From the NCBI GenBank assembly GCA_030035585.1, contig CM057475.1:81641834-81705833 (forward strand): 64,000 nt of DNA, given 5' to 3'. The translations under genes and the position numbers were made by a program. Below, piece by piece: positions 21,721 to 32,985 of the stretch (positions within the stretch are counted from its first letter, which is position 1; each line of letters starts with the position of its first letter). Source of the stretch: Dugong dugon (Eukaryota > Chordata > Mammalia > Sirenia > Dugongidae). The notes beneath the pieces are model-generated. The model did not search any database. It saw only the letters and a list, made by a program, of their open reading frames with translations, and was not told where the DNA came from.

Positions 21721-22120
21721 GAAATAGACACTGTAAGTGATATGGGGCTCATTCTCTGATATTTTTGGTTCCCAGCAGGAGAGGAGCAGAGGGAGGCCGA
21801 GCGACTCTGCCTTTTCCTTTGCTCCTAAAAGCCCTGCGAGGTCCCAGACAGCTTGTCTCCCCGGAGGGCCCCAAGCAAGTGGAGGCCATAGCTCAGCTTT
21901 GGAAACAGGGACCTAGATGAAACTCCTGGCCCTCCTGATTTTGTCATTTCCTCACCGTCTCTCAGCTCTGTGGAAAAACGGGACAATAAAAGTTCAGACA
22001 AAATGGCATGAAGCAAGTCACATGGTCAGCAAGCGCGGGGGAAGAGTGAATGGGGAGTACCTGGTGGTTTATTGCTGATAATGTAAGAAGGAAGGCTAGT
22101 GCCTCTTTGGCGTGTGCTAT
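21721..22120. other. No recognised gene or repeat
   Basis: Moderately GC-rich unique-looking sequence; nothing identified. Confidence 0.5.
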
Positions 22121-22127
22121 GTGTCAG

Positions 22128-22330
22128 CAAGGAGCCCTGATGATGTCATGGTTAAGAGCTCTGCTTCTAACCAAAAGGTTATTGGGTCAAACCCACCCAG
22201 CAGCTCCACGGAAGAAAGACCTAGTAATCTGCTCCCATAAAGATGACAGCCTAGAAGATCCTGTGGGGCAATTCTACTCTGTCACCCAGGGGTCGCCATG
22301 AGTTGGAATCAGCTCGATGGCACTCAACAA
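22128..22330 (+). mobile_element. AfroSINE-type SINE with short TSD
   Basis: It begins 'caaggagccctgatgatgtc', has 'atggttaagagctctgcttc', the body 'ctgctcccataaagatgaca' and the end 'gagttggaatcagctcgatg'. The word gtgtcag at 22121-22127 recurs at 22331-22337, a possible target duplication. Confidence 0.8.
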
Positions 22331-22448
22331 GTGTCAGACACTTTATACGTAAGCCCTCAGAGGTCGTCTTCTTAGTCAACACTGTGAACCAGGGGGTAGC
22401 AGCACCCCTTTGTTACAGATGAGGGGCCCTTCCTCTGGGATGTGGTGC

Positions 22449-22690
22449 GTGTGTGGTTTTGGGGTGGGATGTGTGTGTGTGTGATGTGTGTGTGTGTGTG
22501 TGTGTGTCTGTAGGGTATGGGGTGTGTATATGTGTCCGGTCTGTGGTGTGGTGTGTGTACTTGGGGTGTGTGGTGCATGCGTGTGTGGGGTGTGAGGTGT
22601 ATGTGGTGTGTATGGTGTGTGGTGTGTGTGCATATGTGTATGTTTAAGCGAATGGATGGATGGATGGATGGATGGATGGGTGGGTGGATG
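22449..22690. repeat. Compound GT-rich and (ATGG)n microsatellite
   Basis: GTGTGT runs with interruptions from 22449 to about 22647, then (ATGG)n from 22651 to 22690 with about seven units. An open frame running through it (from 22517) is an artefact of the repeat. Confidence 0.95.
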
Positions 22691-23404
22691 AACTGGGGGC
22701 AGGGAGATCCCCAGGCTTACCCAGGACCCCCTCCCCTCTTCAGACAGGCCTGTGGTGACCGTTTTCCTTCACTCCATGTGGGAGGAGTGACCCTTCACAG
22801 CGCCCACCCCACTGTCCGCGCCTGCTGCCTGCATATTTACAGAGCACAGCCTAGAGAAGGGGATGAAGCCCACTCACCTTCACCTGGAGGGAAACCCCAA
22901 GACAGAGAATTCAGTCAGGGCCTGGGGACCCCAGACGACAAGCGCTTGCTTGTTAGGTTACTTCCACTTCACATTTGCTTCTGCTCCCCAAGGGAAAAGG
23001 TGACTTTAATTAAATGTCACCTCTCCCACGGAGTGGGTACTGGTGACCAGGAGCAAGATATCACGAGAGGGGCTGGGAGAGGTGATCGCTTCAGCTCCAT
23101 GAGAAAGGAGAACCCCCAGGAATACCTTTGTAGAAAAGAGGGAGTCAAGTCCTTCATCACAATCTGGCAAATTAATTAGGAAAATCGCTCACATTGAACG
23201 TTCTTCTCTGATTTATAATGTGCTGTCACAGAAAATAGCTCCTGTGGGTATTTATGAAATAACACCTGTAAGTGCCTTCTGTATGCCCAGCTCTGAGAGG
23301 TGCTGGGCCACGGAGCTGGAGAAAATCTGTTCCCAGCCTGTGATGAGTCCCTGATGGAGGGACGGAGACAGGCCGTGAGTATAAGTGAAGTTGGTGGGAT
23401 AAAT
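22691..23404. other. No recognised gene
   Basis: GC-richer unique-looking sequence. The frame that continues from the microsatellite to 23179 has no domain. Confidence 0.5.
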
Positions 23405-23815
23405 ACTGTTGAGGATTGATCTGTGTCCCCCAAAGAGACTTGTAAAAGTCCTAACCCTGGTGATGTCAACATGACCTTGTTTGGAAATAGGCTATTTGCA
23501 GGTGTAATTAGTCACCAGGAAGTCCTTGTGGACAGGGTGGGCCCTCATCCAACGTGACTGGTGTCTTCATAGGAAAAGGCAAGAGACACAGAAGGAAGGA
23601 GGCCATGTGGAGGCAGAGGCAGAGGCTGAGCGGACGCTTCTACAACCAAGGAACGCCCAGGCCCGTGGGAGCCCTGGAAGCCGGGAGAGAGGCACGGGAC
23701 AGACTTTCTTCCAGAAGGAGCTGACCTCACAACAACGTGAATTCAGACCCCTGGCCTCCAGAACTATGAGGGCACGAATCTGTGTGGTTTTAAGCCTTTA
23801 TAGTGTATGATGCTT
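23405..23815 (+). mobile_element. MaLR-type LTR
   Basis: Ordered landmarks: 'gttgaggattgatctgtgtc', 'atgaccttgtttggaaatag', 'gggtgggccctcatccaacg', 'gactggtgtcttcatagg', 'ggaggccatgtggaggcaga', 'ctggcctccagaactatgag' and 'gtgtggttttaagcc'. These follow the MLT1/MST style of LTR in sense orientation. No internal retroviral sequence adjoins, so it is a solo LTR. Confidence 0.75.
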
Positions 23816-25083
23816 TGTACTGGGAGAGACAGAAAATTAGCTCGAATACTATATTCGATTCTTACACAGAAAAATATAGACACACCTGGAGGCAGGAAGT
23901 GGGAGCCATAAGGCTGTGACTTAGCCAGATTGCTCAAGAGGGCTGGTGGGAGAGAATGAGAATAGCAGGCTTAGGGGCTATTCCAAGTACAGAGAATTCC
24001 ACTTGCAAAGGCACAGAGGGGATGGGGTTTTATCTCAATCTTGCAAGTAAGAAATATAGAAACTCTGAGAGCTGTTGGATTCTCCTGAGCTTTCATAGAA
24101 AATGCAGAGCCAGAATTTGAACCCAGGACTCTTGCTTGTCAGCTCAAAGTTCACCCATCTGGTTTTCATTTGTTCTGTGTGCCTTCCTGCCCTTAAGGAG
24201 GACTATTGCCTCCCGATGCTTACCAGCATTGTATGGATGAAGTGACCTTCCAGCACCCTGGTCTGCCCGTCACCATTTCCTGAGCCCCCTTGTGCACCGG
24301 GCTCTGTGCCAGGGGTCAAGGGGAGGACCCCTGAGTCACTGCCGACCCAGGAGACCACTGAGACTTGTCTTCGGAAACTCTCACCTGTGCTCCAGTTTCG
24401 GTGAGGCCAAGGCTCAGCCAAAGAGAAAGAGCTGGAAGGGACATGAGGGGGCTGAGCTCCCTGTGACCCTGCATAGCAGGGGGCGCCACCCTTCATTTTA
24501 GAGAAAAGGAAACCAAGGGTCTGAGAGGGAAAGGGCGCCCAAACACTTAGCTGTGTGTGCACGGGTTTCTCTGACTGCAGAGCCGGCTCTCCAGGCGAGC
24601 GTCACCTCTGGAATGCCACTTTCATGCAGCCAGAGGGAACTGGGGTGCTTGGGCCAGCCTGGCCCCCCAAGCCACGGCCCCCTGCCTGTCATGGTGAGGA
24701 CAGCATCACGGAAAGGCCAGGTGTTGCCCAATGTCCTCGCTCCCTGGTCACCACAAGACAGAATGGAATCCAAGTCAACCACCACCAACAGCAACTTAAT
24801 TGCAGATGGGTCAAGATCAGGCATCACCTGGGGGTGGTAGAGCAAGGTTGGCCTTTGGGGTCAGGAACCTGGAGGCACGCCCTTAGTCCACCCTCTCTCC
24901 TTCCTTAGGGTGGAGGTCTCCTCGTCTATTAGATGATCCTTTCTTGGCGACCAGAGTTGTTACGAGGGCCCAGTGACAAGGAACGGTGACGTCTTGGTGA
25001 GAAGTCTAAAATGTTGTGGACAGGAGAGGACTCCTATGGCTTCCTTATCCTGTTCCTGAGCACAGAGAAGGTGACCTCCTGTG
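23816..25083. other. No gene; MIR remnants
   Basis: Reversed MIR-like text lies at about 24040-24150 ('cagagccagaatttgaaccc') and at about 24495-24600, with a forward MIR-like trace near 24900-24990. The rest is GC-rich unique-looking sequence. Open frames up to 119 codons lack domains. Confidence 0.4.
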
Positions 25084-25222
25084 TGTTAGAGTAGAACTGT
25101 GATCCACAGGGTTTTCAATGGCTGATAGTTCAGAGTTAGAACACCAGGCCTTTCTTCCAAGGTGCTTCTGGGTGGACTTGAATCTCCAACTGTCTGGTTA
25201 GCAGCTGAGCTAACCCAGGAAC
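25084..25222 (-). mobile_element. SINE (second subfamily), reversed, 3'-incomplete
   Basis: Reads as reverse complement: 'agagtagaactgtgatccac', 'ttttcaatggctgatagttc', 'ccaggcctttcttccaaggt', 'ggttagcagctgagctaacc'. It lacks the 'gagtcggaatcgac' end on its own strand. Confidence 0.7.
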
Positions 25223-25275
25223 TCACCGGGTCTCTGTGAGTCAGAATCGACTTGAAGGCGGTTGGTACTGGTTTG
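25223..25275 (+). mobile_element. SINE 3' tail, opposite orientation
   Basis: 'tctgtgagtcagaatcgact' and 'tgaaggcggttggtactggt' is a forward AfroSINE end, placed directly after the reversed copy. Confidence 0.7.
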
Positions 25276-26741
25276 TTGAAGATCAAGGAGGAATAGAACT
25301 CAGGGTTGGCAAGTTTGTTGGAAGCAGTGGCCAGACTACCCTCTAAGCCTGGTGATCCCACACATACCCGGATGGTCTCCAAGTCATACACATCACAGCC
25401 CTGTTGTTTATGGTCTGTGAAACAACGTCATTTCTGGTCCAGTGGGACAAAGGCCATTTGAATGTCAGGATGGTGAATTCTAGGCACACCTGGGTCTGGT
25501 CTGACTCTGGCTGGATGATGCACCCACTCTCATCAAGAGCAACAGCCCTCAAAACCACTGTCCTACAGTCCTGGAGGAGGCTGAGGGTGCCCCCAGGGTG
25601 ATGTAGAGGGACCAGACCATGTGCTCAGCTGGACCGGACCCTATCCAATGTCCTTTCTTCTTCAGAGCGTTGGGCTTGGGACTCAAGCCAGGGGCCTGCC
25701 TCTGCCTCCACCCAGTGAGGGAGGGTGGGAGGAAGGGGCCAAGGCAACACAAAGCACATTCCTGGAGTTTGGATGTGTTCTGAGATTCCATGATGAAAAT
25801 ATAAGCCAACCTTCAACGTCAACATCCATCTAAATAACAGACTAGGACTCTAGCTAAGAAAGACGTGTCTGAGTGATCTGGAGCTGTTCTAGCCAAAGCC
25901 ATTTAATAGTCCAGTACGAGCTGATGGAGACCCGCTGGCCACATCCAGCCTTATTTGTTTCTCCTGCCCCTCGATCCCCAAGTGTTACCGTGAGCGCGTC
26001 CCAGCCGCTGCTGTGCTGTCTGGTTCTCCAGGAAGCGCAGAAGACATATGGCCTGTGCTGTGGCCATGGGGCTGGGAGGCAGGGAGCACCACGGCCTGAT
26101 CCAATTACCATCGATTGCCCTGAGACCACCGTCTCCACAGGACACCCGCCAAGCTCGTATGAAAGCGAAAGTGATAAAGGGTCCCCCTCCATACAGCTGC
26201 TGTTTCATATCATCCCTCTTTCTCTTGGCAAGTGAGAGAGACTTGAAAGCATCGTAACGTGCCAGGTCACCGTGGGGCTAACACCAGGTGGAAGGAGAGG
26301 AAGAGGGAGAAAGGGTGGCAAAGGAGATGGGGTTGCGGGGGCGAGTGAGTGAAAGACACAGGTGAGCAAGCCAGAGTACAGAGGGGTTGCAGCCTGCGGG
26401 TGTTACGGGAAGGTTCCATGTTGAACATAGACAGAAAAGTGGCTCTCTGGGCCCACCAGCCCGTGGGCGGGACATGCGGGGCGGGAGGAGGGAAACTGGA
26501 CGGCAGCTGTGGCTCCGTTTCCAAAACATTTGTACATGTTGCTGGAGATGACCGGGCCCTCAGTTGCTGAGCTCACAGGGGGCCTGAGGCCGAGCTCACG
26601 GAGGGGCCGGAGGCTGAGCTCACTGTGGGCTTTAGGTCTCCCCGTTGCTGGCTGCGGTTGAAGTGGCCCCCGACTCATGCAGCCCCATGCACAATGGGAC
26701 AAAATGCTGTCCAGCCCTGCATGATCCCCATGATCTGTTGC
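25276..26741. other. No recognised gene
   Basis: GC-rich unique-looking sequence with many overlapping chance frames (the longest 120-123 codons). No domain or repeat recognised. Confidence 0.5.
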
Positions 26742-26950
26742 AGATTGGACTGCTGTGATCCACAGGGTTTTCACTGGCTGACTTGGAACTAGGTCACCAG
26801 GCCTTTCCTCCTAGTCTGTCCTAGTCTGTAAGTTCTGCTGAAACCTGTGCACCATGGGTGACCCTGCTGGTATTTGAAATGCTGGTGGCCTAGCTTCCAG
26901 CATCACAGCCACACAGAAGTCATCACAGCAGGACAGACAGACAGACAGGG
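26742..26950 (-). mobile_element. RTE 5'-region / tRNA-Gly-SINE body, reversed
   Basis: 'ctgtgatccacagggttttc', 'ccaggcctttcctcctagtc' and 'gtgaccctgctggtatttga' match the reversed text at 18961-19135, which is the 5' region of the RTE copy there. Text such as 'accctgctggtatttgaaat' favours an RTE fragment over the SINE, in which I do not see it. Confidence 0.6.
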
Positions 26951-29900
26951 GTCGTCACCCTCCATAGCGCTGAGCACGTATTTGTTGAATCCGTGTGCGA
27001 AGCGGCTTATGTGTCACCTGAGCCTGGAGTTGATGAAAGTCCACTTATACCTGGTGGAGATGGAATGAGAACAACAGCAGACAGGATGGTAGCCATCCTG
27101 TCCCCGAGTGCCTGGCACGGGGGAGTGTCTGTCCTAACAGAACACACCCATGTCCTGCTGTTTGGGGAATCTGCCACGGGTTGCCCATCAAGTCATCTCT
27201 GAGCCCGTTGGTCCGAGGTGCTGCCTGTCTCCTGGCTGTGAGCTTGAAGCGCGGAAAGACGGGTCTTCTCATCGCAGACAGGGACAGCCCGCTTTTCAAT
27301 TTGGTGCTCTCTGGCCTTCGCCTCCAAACCCCAGATGCAGCACCCCAGGACTTCTCAGCGGCCCGGGAGTAACGAGGTCTCCTGTGAGCAGCCTCTCCTT
27401 CCTTTGGTCTAGGCAGGGCTGCCTACAGTTTTGTTTTGTTTTTACATAAATAGGTGATGAAAAACGAGCGTCAAATTGAAGCTGTAAGTCAAACTAGTCA
27501 TTCTGAGAATCTATGGAAACATTGCTTTACGTTTACTGAGACTAAAGTCTCGTAAGCCAGGGCTGAGCTGTAAATTGGTTCTACGTAATCCAGTACGTTT
27601 TTTTTCCAACAAATTGGTTCCCGGCGTTAAGCTCCTGCGAACACAGTATCAATCAGCTTCCCTGTGCGTGGTTTTTCTGTGGCTTGATCCCTTTGCTGTT
27701 CCAGCAGGCCTCCATTAATTATCTGCAGTTTCCCGGGTGTGGCCTGGACCAGCGCTTCCCCTAGGGACGGGCCCACGGCTCTGCAGATGGACTGAACCCA
27801 GGAGCCACAGCCAGGTCAGAGGCGGATTTCAAACTCCATCCAGGAACTGTTAGATCTTGCAGAGGTCTTTTTTTTCCCTCTAACCGTAGTCACGTTTTCA
27901 GTCCCGTCATGCTGTAGAACGTGCGATCTTCTTCTTTGCTTAGCTTTTAGAAAATATTCTCTTCTTAGAAAATATAAGGCAACTTTCCGCATTGCTTATG
28001 CATGTCTTCCATGAAAAAGAGAGCTCCAAACAGCAGCAAGCCTGTCTGGTGGCTTGCCCTGCAGGGCGGGCGGGGCAGATGAGCATGTGAGCTGGGAAGG
28101 TACAAGGTGTGTGTTCTGTGTGCCTGGGTTGCTGTGGGTCTGTACTGACTAGACTGTGGTGGGTTTTTGGGTTTTATGTAAGCCTCACAGAGGAGTCTCG
28201 GCAGCCTCTCATCATCCAAGACATTAATATTTGTGCAGAGAAAAGCAGGAATATTCTCAGTAGAAGGATGAATAGAGATTATAAATGATTCCACATAGGC
28301 TCCGATCAGAGTTTGCTGCCTAATGAGTGTTTAGCCAGAAGGAGTGAAAGGAACATTGGCTTTTGGGTTTGCAAGTAGGCGACTTGGACCTCTCCTCCCT
28401 CCGCTGAGTTCTTCTAGGCACCCAAAGACGGGATCTGCGTTCCTCCATGGTGTCAGCTGGAAACAGCCCCAAGCATCCTCCCCCCAGAAGCTGACTCATC
28501 GTCCCTAACACGGCATTAAGATGAGGCCACGGGGGTCCCAGGCTCATGGGTCCACAGCCCCGAGGTCCCAGTCATGGACTAGCAGCCCCAGTAGCTGCAG
28601 AGTCAGACATGAGGCTGAGGACGGTGGTGTCACCAGGAGCCCCAGGGTTGCAGTCAAGGAGGAACAGAGACCCACCCCCTCAGGTTGTGAGGGACAGCGG
28701 CCAGGAGTATGAAGCTGGGGGGCGGTCCTGTTCCAGCTGAGTCAAGGGTCCTCCCGTTTTCGGGTTTGTGAATCTACCTTTCGGCTCCCTTGTGGAGCTC
28801 TTGGTATCTCCACAGACCAGACCAGGACAGAAAATGCAAAGCCCCTCACACAAGGTGGCGTTTCTGGCACCTTCGAACGAGCTCGGCGACTGCTGGAGTA
28901 CTCATCAGTCTCTTCCTCTCTCTGGCTGTTTGCCCTGATGTGAGAAGCCAGCTTGCTCCTCTCCCCATGACTCGGGGCCCGTGAGCAGGTAACACACACG
29001 TCCTCTCTGCCTTTGGGTGGGCTTGCATTGATGCCTAAAGTTAAAGCGTCCCTTCCAGCCTCCACAATCTGGAGTCTACCACCTAGATTTCTGGCCCCCA
29101 TACCAGGGAGGGAGGAGATGAGTATCCCCGTCAGTTCCTCTTGGCCAATAAAAAACAGTCCTGCCTCCATTCCTGCATTTTTTTTCCCAGAAAGGGCCAA
29201 GATTGACTGATGCCAGGGAATGAGCAGGTAAAGAGAAGGCTGAGAGCTATCTTGCCTGGAGCCTCTTTCTGGGATTTGTGAGATACAGTTTTTAATTTAG
29301 TCCACGCTATTTCTGCACACGCCAGAACATGCAGATATTTACTTGGTTCTTCATGCTACTAGACATCTGTCCGGCTTAAGAACCAAGCTACAAAAATGTC
29401 ACTTTATGTAAACACAGTCATCCTTTAGCTACAGAAGGGCTTTAAAAGAAAAAATCTGAAATGCTAAAAAAAATTTATTTAATCAGTGGCAGATATGAGA
29501 AGTAATATTCCTAGGCTCGGACGCTCATAAGAAGAAACTAAGTTAAACAGAGCAGCGGTACTTTTTATTGTATCCATGTGCACCTTCGACTTTCCGCAGG
29601 TGTGCTGACTTAGTAGGCTGGATCTGGGGATGCTGTCAGCTGATGAAATTCTGTGCTTCTAACTTCCACAGCCGATTGCAAAAGATGCCAGGGAGATACC
29701 CTTTCCCCTAAACTCTTGGCCAGAGCAGTAATTGCATGCCATTTTCCTAGTAGCCCCTGAACTCATACAACTTCCTCAAGATGTGTGAGACCCTAGGGAC
29801 AATGGGCACATCTATCATGAATGCAGCAGACGCAGCTTCTCCTTGTCCCTGACTGTGTTACAGTCCATCCCCCCAGGAAGCAGGCCTGGGTCGCCCACGG

Positions 29901-30207
29901 GGCCAGGGCCGGAAGGCACTTATACCCTGGATGTGTGCACCAGCGAGGAGGGGAGGCGGGTGATAGACACCTTGGGAGTGACAAGCAGGACTCAGAGCCA
30001 CCACCTGCCTGGGGCACCACCAGGCCAGGACTTCCACACCTCTGCTACCAGGCATCCCGAGAAAGGTCACACCTGCCACAAAGAGCTGGCTTCACCTTCC
30101 ATGCCAAAGCTCAAGTACATGACCTGAGTATAAATTGGAAAACATTAAAGTGTGCAGAAGAGCACCCACTTCAACGAGAATAGCAGGTGTAGGTCTAAGC
30201 CAAGGGG
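26951..30207. other. No recognised gene; long unique-looking stretch
   Basis: This 3.2-kb block holds no confident young repeat. The part 28740-29290 has features that could belong to an old LTR (an aataaa at 29150, AT-poor flanks), but I could not confirm a family. The frame at 28742-29200 (152 codons, minus) has no domain. Confidence 0.4.
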
Positions 30208-30400
30208 ACATTGGTGGCTCAGTGGTAGAATTCTCATCTTTCATGTAGGAGACCCAGGTTGGATTCCTGGCCGGTGCACCTCAAGTGCAGCCACCACCCA
30301 TCTGTCAGTGGAGGCTTGCATGTTGCTATGATGCTGAGCACACACCAGCCCCTTTCTCAGGAGTTTTCAGAGTAAGATGGACTAGAAAGAGAGGCAGGGT
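30208..30400 (+). mobile_element. tRNA-Gly-headed SINE, 3'-truncated
   Basis: The first 72 bases copy a tRNA-Gly: 'attggtggctcagtggtaga' (A box), 'attctcatctttcatgtagg', 'gacccaggttggattcctgg' (B box). The 3' body continues 'aagtgcagccaccacccatc' and 'gatgctgagcacac', ending near the 'gatggactagaaagagaggc' point. The tRNA part has lost stem pairing and the Gly anticodon, so it is not a tRNA gene. Confidence 0.75.
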
Positions 30401-30734
30401 TCTCACCACCTCACCCCTGCTACAGCCTCAGCCGTTCTGTGGTCAAAGCGAGCCGACCTCTCCGGGTACCACGGGCTCCACGCTGGGGGCTGGCTATGCT
30501 ACTGAAGGTGGGGGCAGGTTTTGCCAATGGCCAAGGTTGCAGAGATGTTAAGTGGTCGTGATGCATCAATAATGTCGGGGCTCCCAGTCTCTGTGATGGA
30601 GCCCAGAAATGTCACCAGAATCAAGGTCCTAGAGGAGCCTCCCTGCCAGTACCCTCCTTTGTGCAAATGAGCCAGCGTTGCAGCCGGCTGGTGGCGTAGC
30701 AAGCCCAAACCCACAGCGGCCCCCTTGTACTAAT
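30401..30734. other. No recognised gene or repeat
   Basis: GC-rich unique-looking sequence between a SINE and an RTE fragment; nothing identified. Confidence 0.5.
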
Positions 30735-31341
30735 TCCTCTTTCTCAATACCTATCAGATCCATAGTCAGTGTCCATGGAAGCAGCAGTCAAGAAATCAAA
30801 TGATGTACTACATTGGGCAAATCTGCTGCAAAAGAACTCTTCAAAGTGTTAAAAAGCAAAGATGTCACTCTGAGGCCTAAGGTGCGCCTGACCCAAGCCA
30901 TGGTGTTTTCAATTGCCATATCCATGAGAAACCTGGACAGTAAATAAGGAAGATCAAAGAACTGATGCCTTTGAATTATGGTGTTGGTGAGGAATATGGA
31001 ATATACCATGGACTGCCGGAAGAAGGAGAGAATCCGTGTTGGAAGAAGTACAGCCAGAGTGCTCCTTAGAAGCAAGGATGGTGAGACTTTGTCCCATGTA
31101 CTTTGGACACATTATCAGGAGGGACCAGGCCCTGGAGAAGGACATCGTGCTTAGTAAAGTAGAGGGTCAGCAAAAAAGAGGAAGACCCTCAATGAGATGG
31201 ATTGACACAGTGGCTACAAGAATAGGATCAAAAACAGCAATGATTGTGAGGATGTTGCCGGACAGGGCAGTGTTTCGTTCTGTTGTCCGTTGGGTCACTG
31301 TGAGTGGGAACCGACTCGATATGCCTAAGAACAACAACATT
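30735..31341 (+). mobile_element. RTE/BovB-type LINE, 5'-truncated, with 3' end
   Basis: It carries the last part of ORF2 followed by the short RTE 3' tail: 'ccgttgggtcactgtgagtg', 'ggaaccgactcgatatgcct' and 'aagaacaacaaca'. The same end is used by the SINEs in the window. It starts within ORF2, consistent with normal LINE 5' truncation. Confidence 0.85.
30780..31320 (+). pseudogene. RTE ORF2 C-terminal remnant
   Basis: The first frame reads SSQEIK then KSKDVTLRPKVRLTQAMVFS (about 30785-30915), matching the BovB/RTE region just after the RT domain (KSRDITLPTKV-LVKAMVFPV). After frameshifts, the frame from 31036 reads LEEVQPECSLEARMVRLCPM, YFGHIIRRDQALEKDIVLSK, VEGQQKRGRPSMRWIDTVA and then ...LPDRAVFRSVVRWVTVSGNR. 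These are C-terminal landmarks: the YFGH-RR block, the LEK-LGK-EG-R-RGR block and the end near the VT-S-NR tail. A stop and frameshifts in between make it non-functional. Confidence 0.8.
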
Positions 31342-31363
31342 GGGAAAAGCTGTTCCAGTTTTG

Positions 31364-31548
31364 GAGTCCCTGGGTGGTGCAAACGGTTAATGTGCTCAAA
31401 TGCTAACCAAAAGGCTGGAGGTTCAATTCCACCCAGAGGAGCCTGAGAAGAAAGACCTGGTGATCTACTTCTGGAAAATCAGCCACTGGAAACCCCTTGG
31501 AGCACAGTTCTAGTCTAACACACAAGGGGTCACCATGAGTATGACCAA
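31364..31548 (+). mobile_element. AfroSINE-related SINE (second subfamily)
   Basis: 'ggagtccctgggtggtgcaa', 'ggaggttcaattccacccag', 'gatctacttctggaaaatca' and 'ggggtcaccatgagtatgac'. It sits 22 bases after the RTE 3' end. Confidence 0.8.
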
Positions 31549-32476
31549 GTGGCTGATGACCATTTCTTAGTTCTGGTTTTAGGAAACTGGTCACTGGCAG
31601 TTGTGAGATTCCATGCTCTGAGGACTCATGAACTCCCTCCTGGCCTAAAGCTGGACTACTCCGAGGCCCTGGGGAAGGGACTGGTGTGTGAACACCAGGT
31701 GGGCTTCATCCCTCAGGTAGGCAGAGGTGAGCCTTGGAGTAAGTTCAGGTAGGTATGCCCTTGGGGTGGATCGGGGAAGGTGAATTAGCTGCAGCACATT
31801 GACTTGCTGCTCTGCGGCACCACAGATCACAGGTGGTGCTACAGGAGATGGCTTTGTGGATTCAGTGCCTTGCAGCAGGCTTACCACTTGCGTGTCAGCT
31901 CCATGGAGTCTCCGAGCAGGCCTTTAGGCAATGATTCATTTGTTCCCTCACACTCTTGTACATCCAGCATTTATTCTGACCCGCTAGGTGTCTGAGGTCT
32001 CCAGGGTACAGCCAGAGGGACCCAGCCTTCAGGGTCTCTCAGTCCACAGGCAGAGACACCATGGAAACCAGCACTTAAGTTGCAATGTCCTGTGGGCAAC
32101 AAGTGACGCCATGAGTGTGTGCCGGGCACAGCGTGGCACAGACAGCACCCGCGGGCCCCTGCATGTCCCAGCCAGGTCTCCGAAAGACTGCTGTGCTCTG
32201 GTTATCTGTGTGGTCAGTAGGGGAGCGGCGGAGGCTGGGGTCCTTAGTGGGAGGGACCCTGAGGCAGGAGTGGCCAGGCAGGAAGGGGGCTCTGGCCACA
32301 GAGAGGCGAGCAGGCTGTTCAGGGAGGTGCCGGGGGCGGGGGGGTGTTTTCTGTGGGGACATCTGACACAGTTGTTTGGGGCCACAGATCCCAGACAGTG
32401 ACCTCTGATCACAGTAAAACTTATTGGAAAAATACAATGTTTATTTACAAAGTTTATTAAATAGTACTGGTGGTTG
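31549..32476. other. No recognised gene; GC-rich
   Basis: GC-rich unique-looking sequence, particularly 32080-32350, with overlapping chance frames on both strands (the longest 137 codons). CpGs are not dense enough to call an island by eye. Confidence 0.45.
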
Positions 32477-32641
32477 AGAGCCCCAGCGGCACAGTGGTTA
32501 AGAGCTCAGCTGCTCACCAAAATGTTGGCAGTTCAAATCCACCAGCCACTCCTTGGAAACCCTATGAGGTAGTTCTATTCTGTCCTGTAGGGTTGCTATG
32601 AGTCAGAATCGACTCGACGGCAATGGGTTTGGTTATTTTCG
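32477..32641 (+). mobile_element. AfroSINE (first subfamily), full length
   Basis: 'gagccccagcggcacagtgg', 'ttaagagctcagctgctcac', 'cagttcaaatccaccagcca', 'ctccttggaaaccctatgag' and 'gtcagaatcgactcgacggc' with a short T-rich end. It keeps A- and B-box-like words. Confidence 0.9.
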
Positions 32642-32643
32642 TC

Positions 32644-32985
32644 TTATTGGTGGTTCAGTGGTAGAATTCTCACCTTCCATGCAGGAGACCAGGGTTCAAT
32701 TCCAGGCTAATGCATCTCATGTGCGGCCACCACCAGTCCGTCACTGGAGCCTTGGGTGTTGCTGTGATGGTGAACAGGTTTCAGTGGAGCTTCCAGACTA
32801 AGATGCATTAGGAAGAAAGGCCTGGTGATCTACTTCCAAAAATCAGCCAGTGAAACCCTACGGATCACAGCAATCTGATCTGCCACCAATCACGGGGATG
32901 CAGGACTGGGTAACATTTTTTTTCCGTTGTGCATGAGGTCACCATGAGTGGGGGACTGGCTCGATGGCAGCTAACAACAAGAGCC
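32644..32985 (+). mobile_element. tRNA-Gly-headed SINE with RTE tail, near full length
   Basis: Head: 'attggtggttcagtggtaga', 'attctcaccttccatgcagg', 'ggttcaattccaggctaatg'; the loop reads cTTCCAt, placing a TCC (Gly) anticodon. Body: 'ggtttcagtggagcttccag', 'actaagatgcattaggaaga', 'gatctacttccaaaaatcag'. End: 'gggggactggctcgatggca' plus 'gctaacaacaag', the RTE-type tail. This is the clearest example of the tripartite structure. Confidence 0.8.

Noticed and set aside
22517..23179. 220-codon open frame beginning in Cys/Val/Gly repeats
   Set aside because: The first part is a translation of the GT and ATGG microsatellites; the rest shows no domain.
28742..29200. 152-codon minus-strand frame, or an old ERV LTR
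   Set aside because: No retroviral or cellular domain was seen, and the LTR impression rests only on an aataaa and composition.
30208..30280. tRNA-Gly gene
   Set aside because: It is the head of a SINE: the body and RTE-type text follow directly, the stems are mismatched and the Gly anticodon is lost in this copy. The 32644 and 46705 heads are SINEs for the same reason.
32080..32400. CpG island
   Set aside because: The segment is GC-rich, but CpGs did not look enriched by eye and no gene start is evident; a calculation would be needed.
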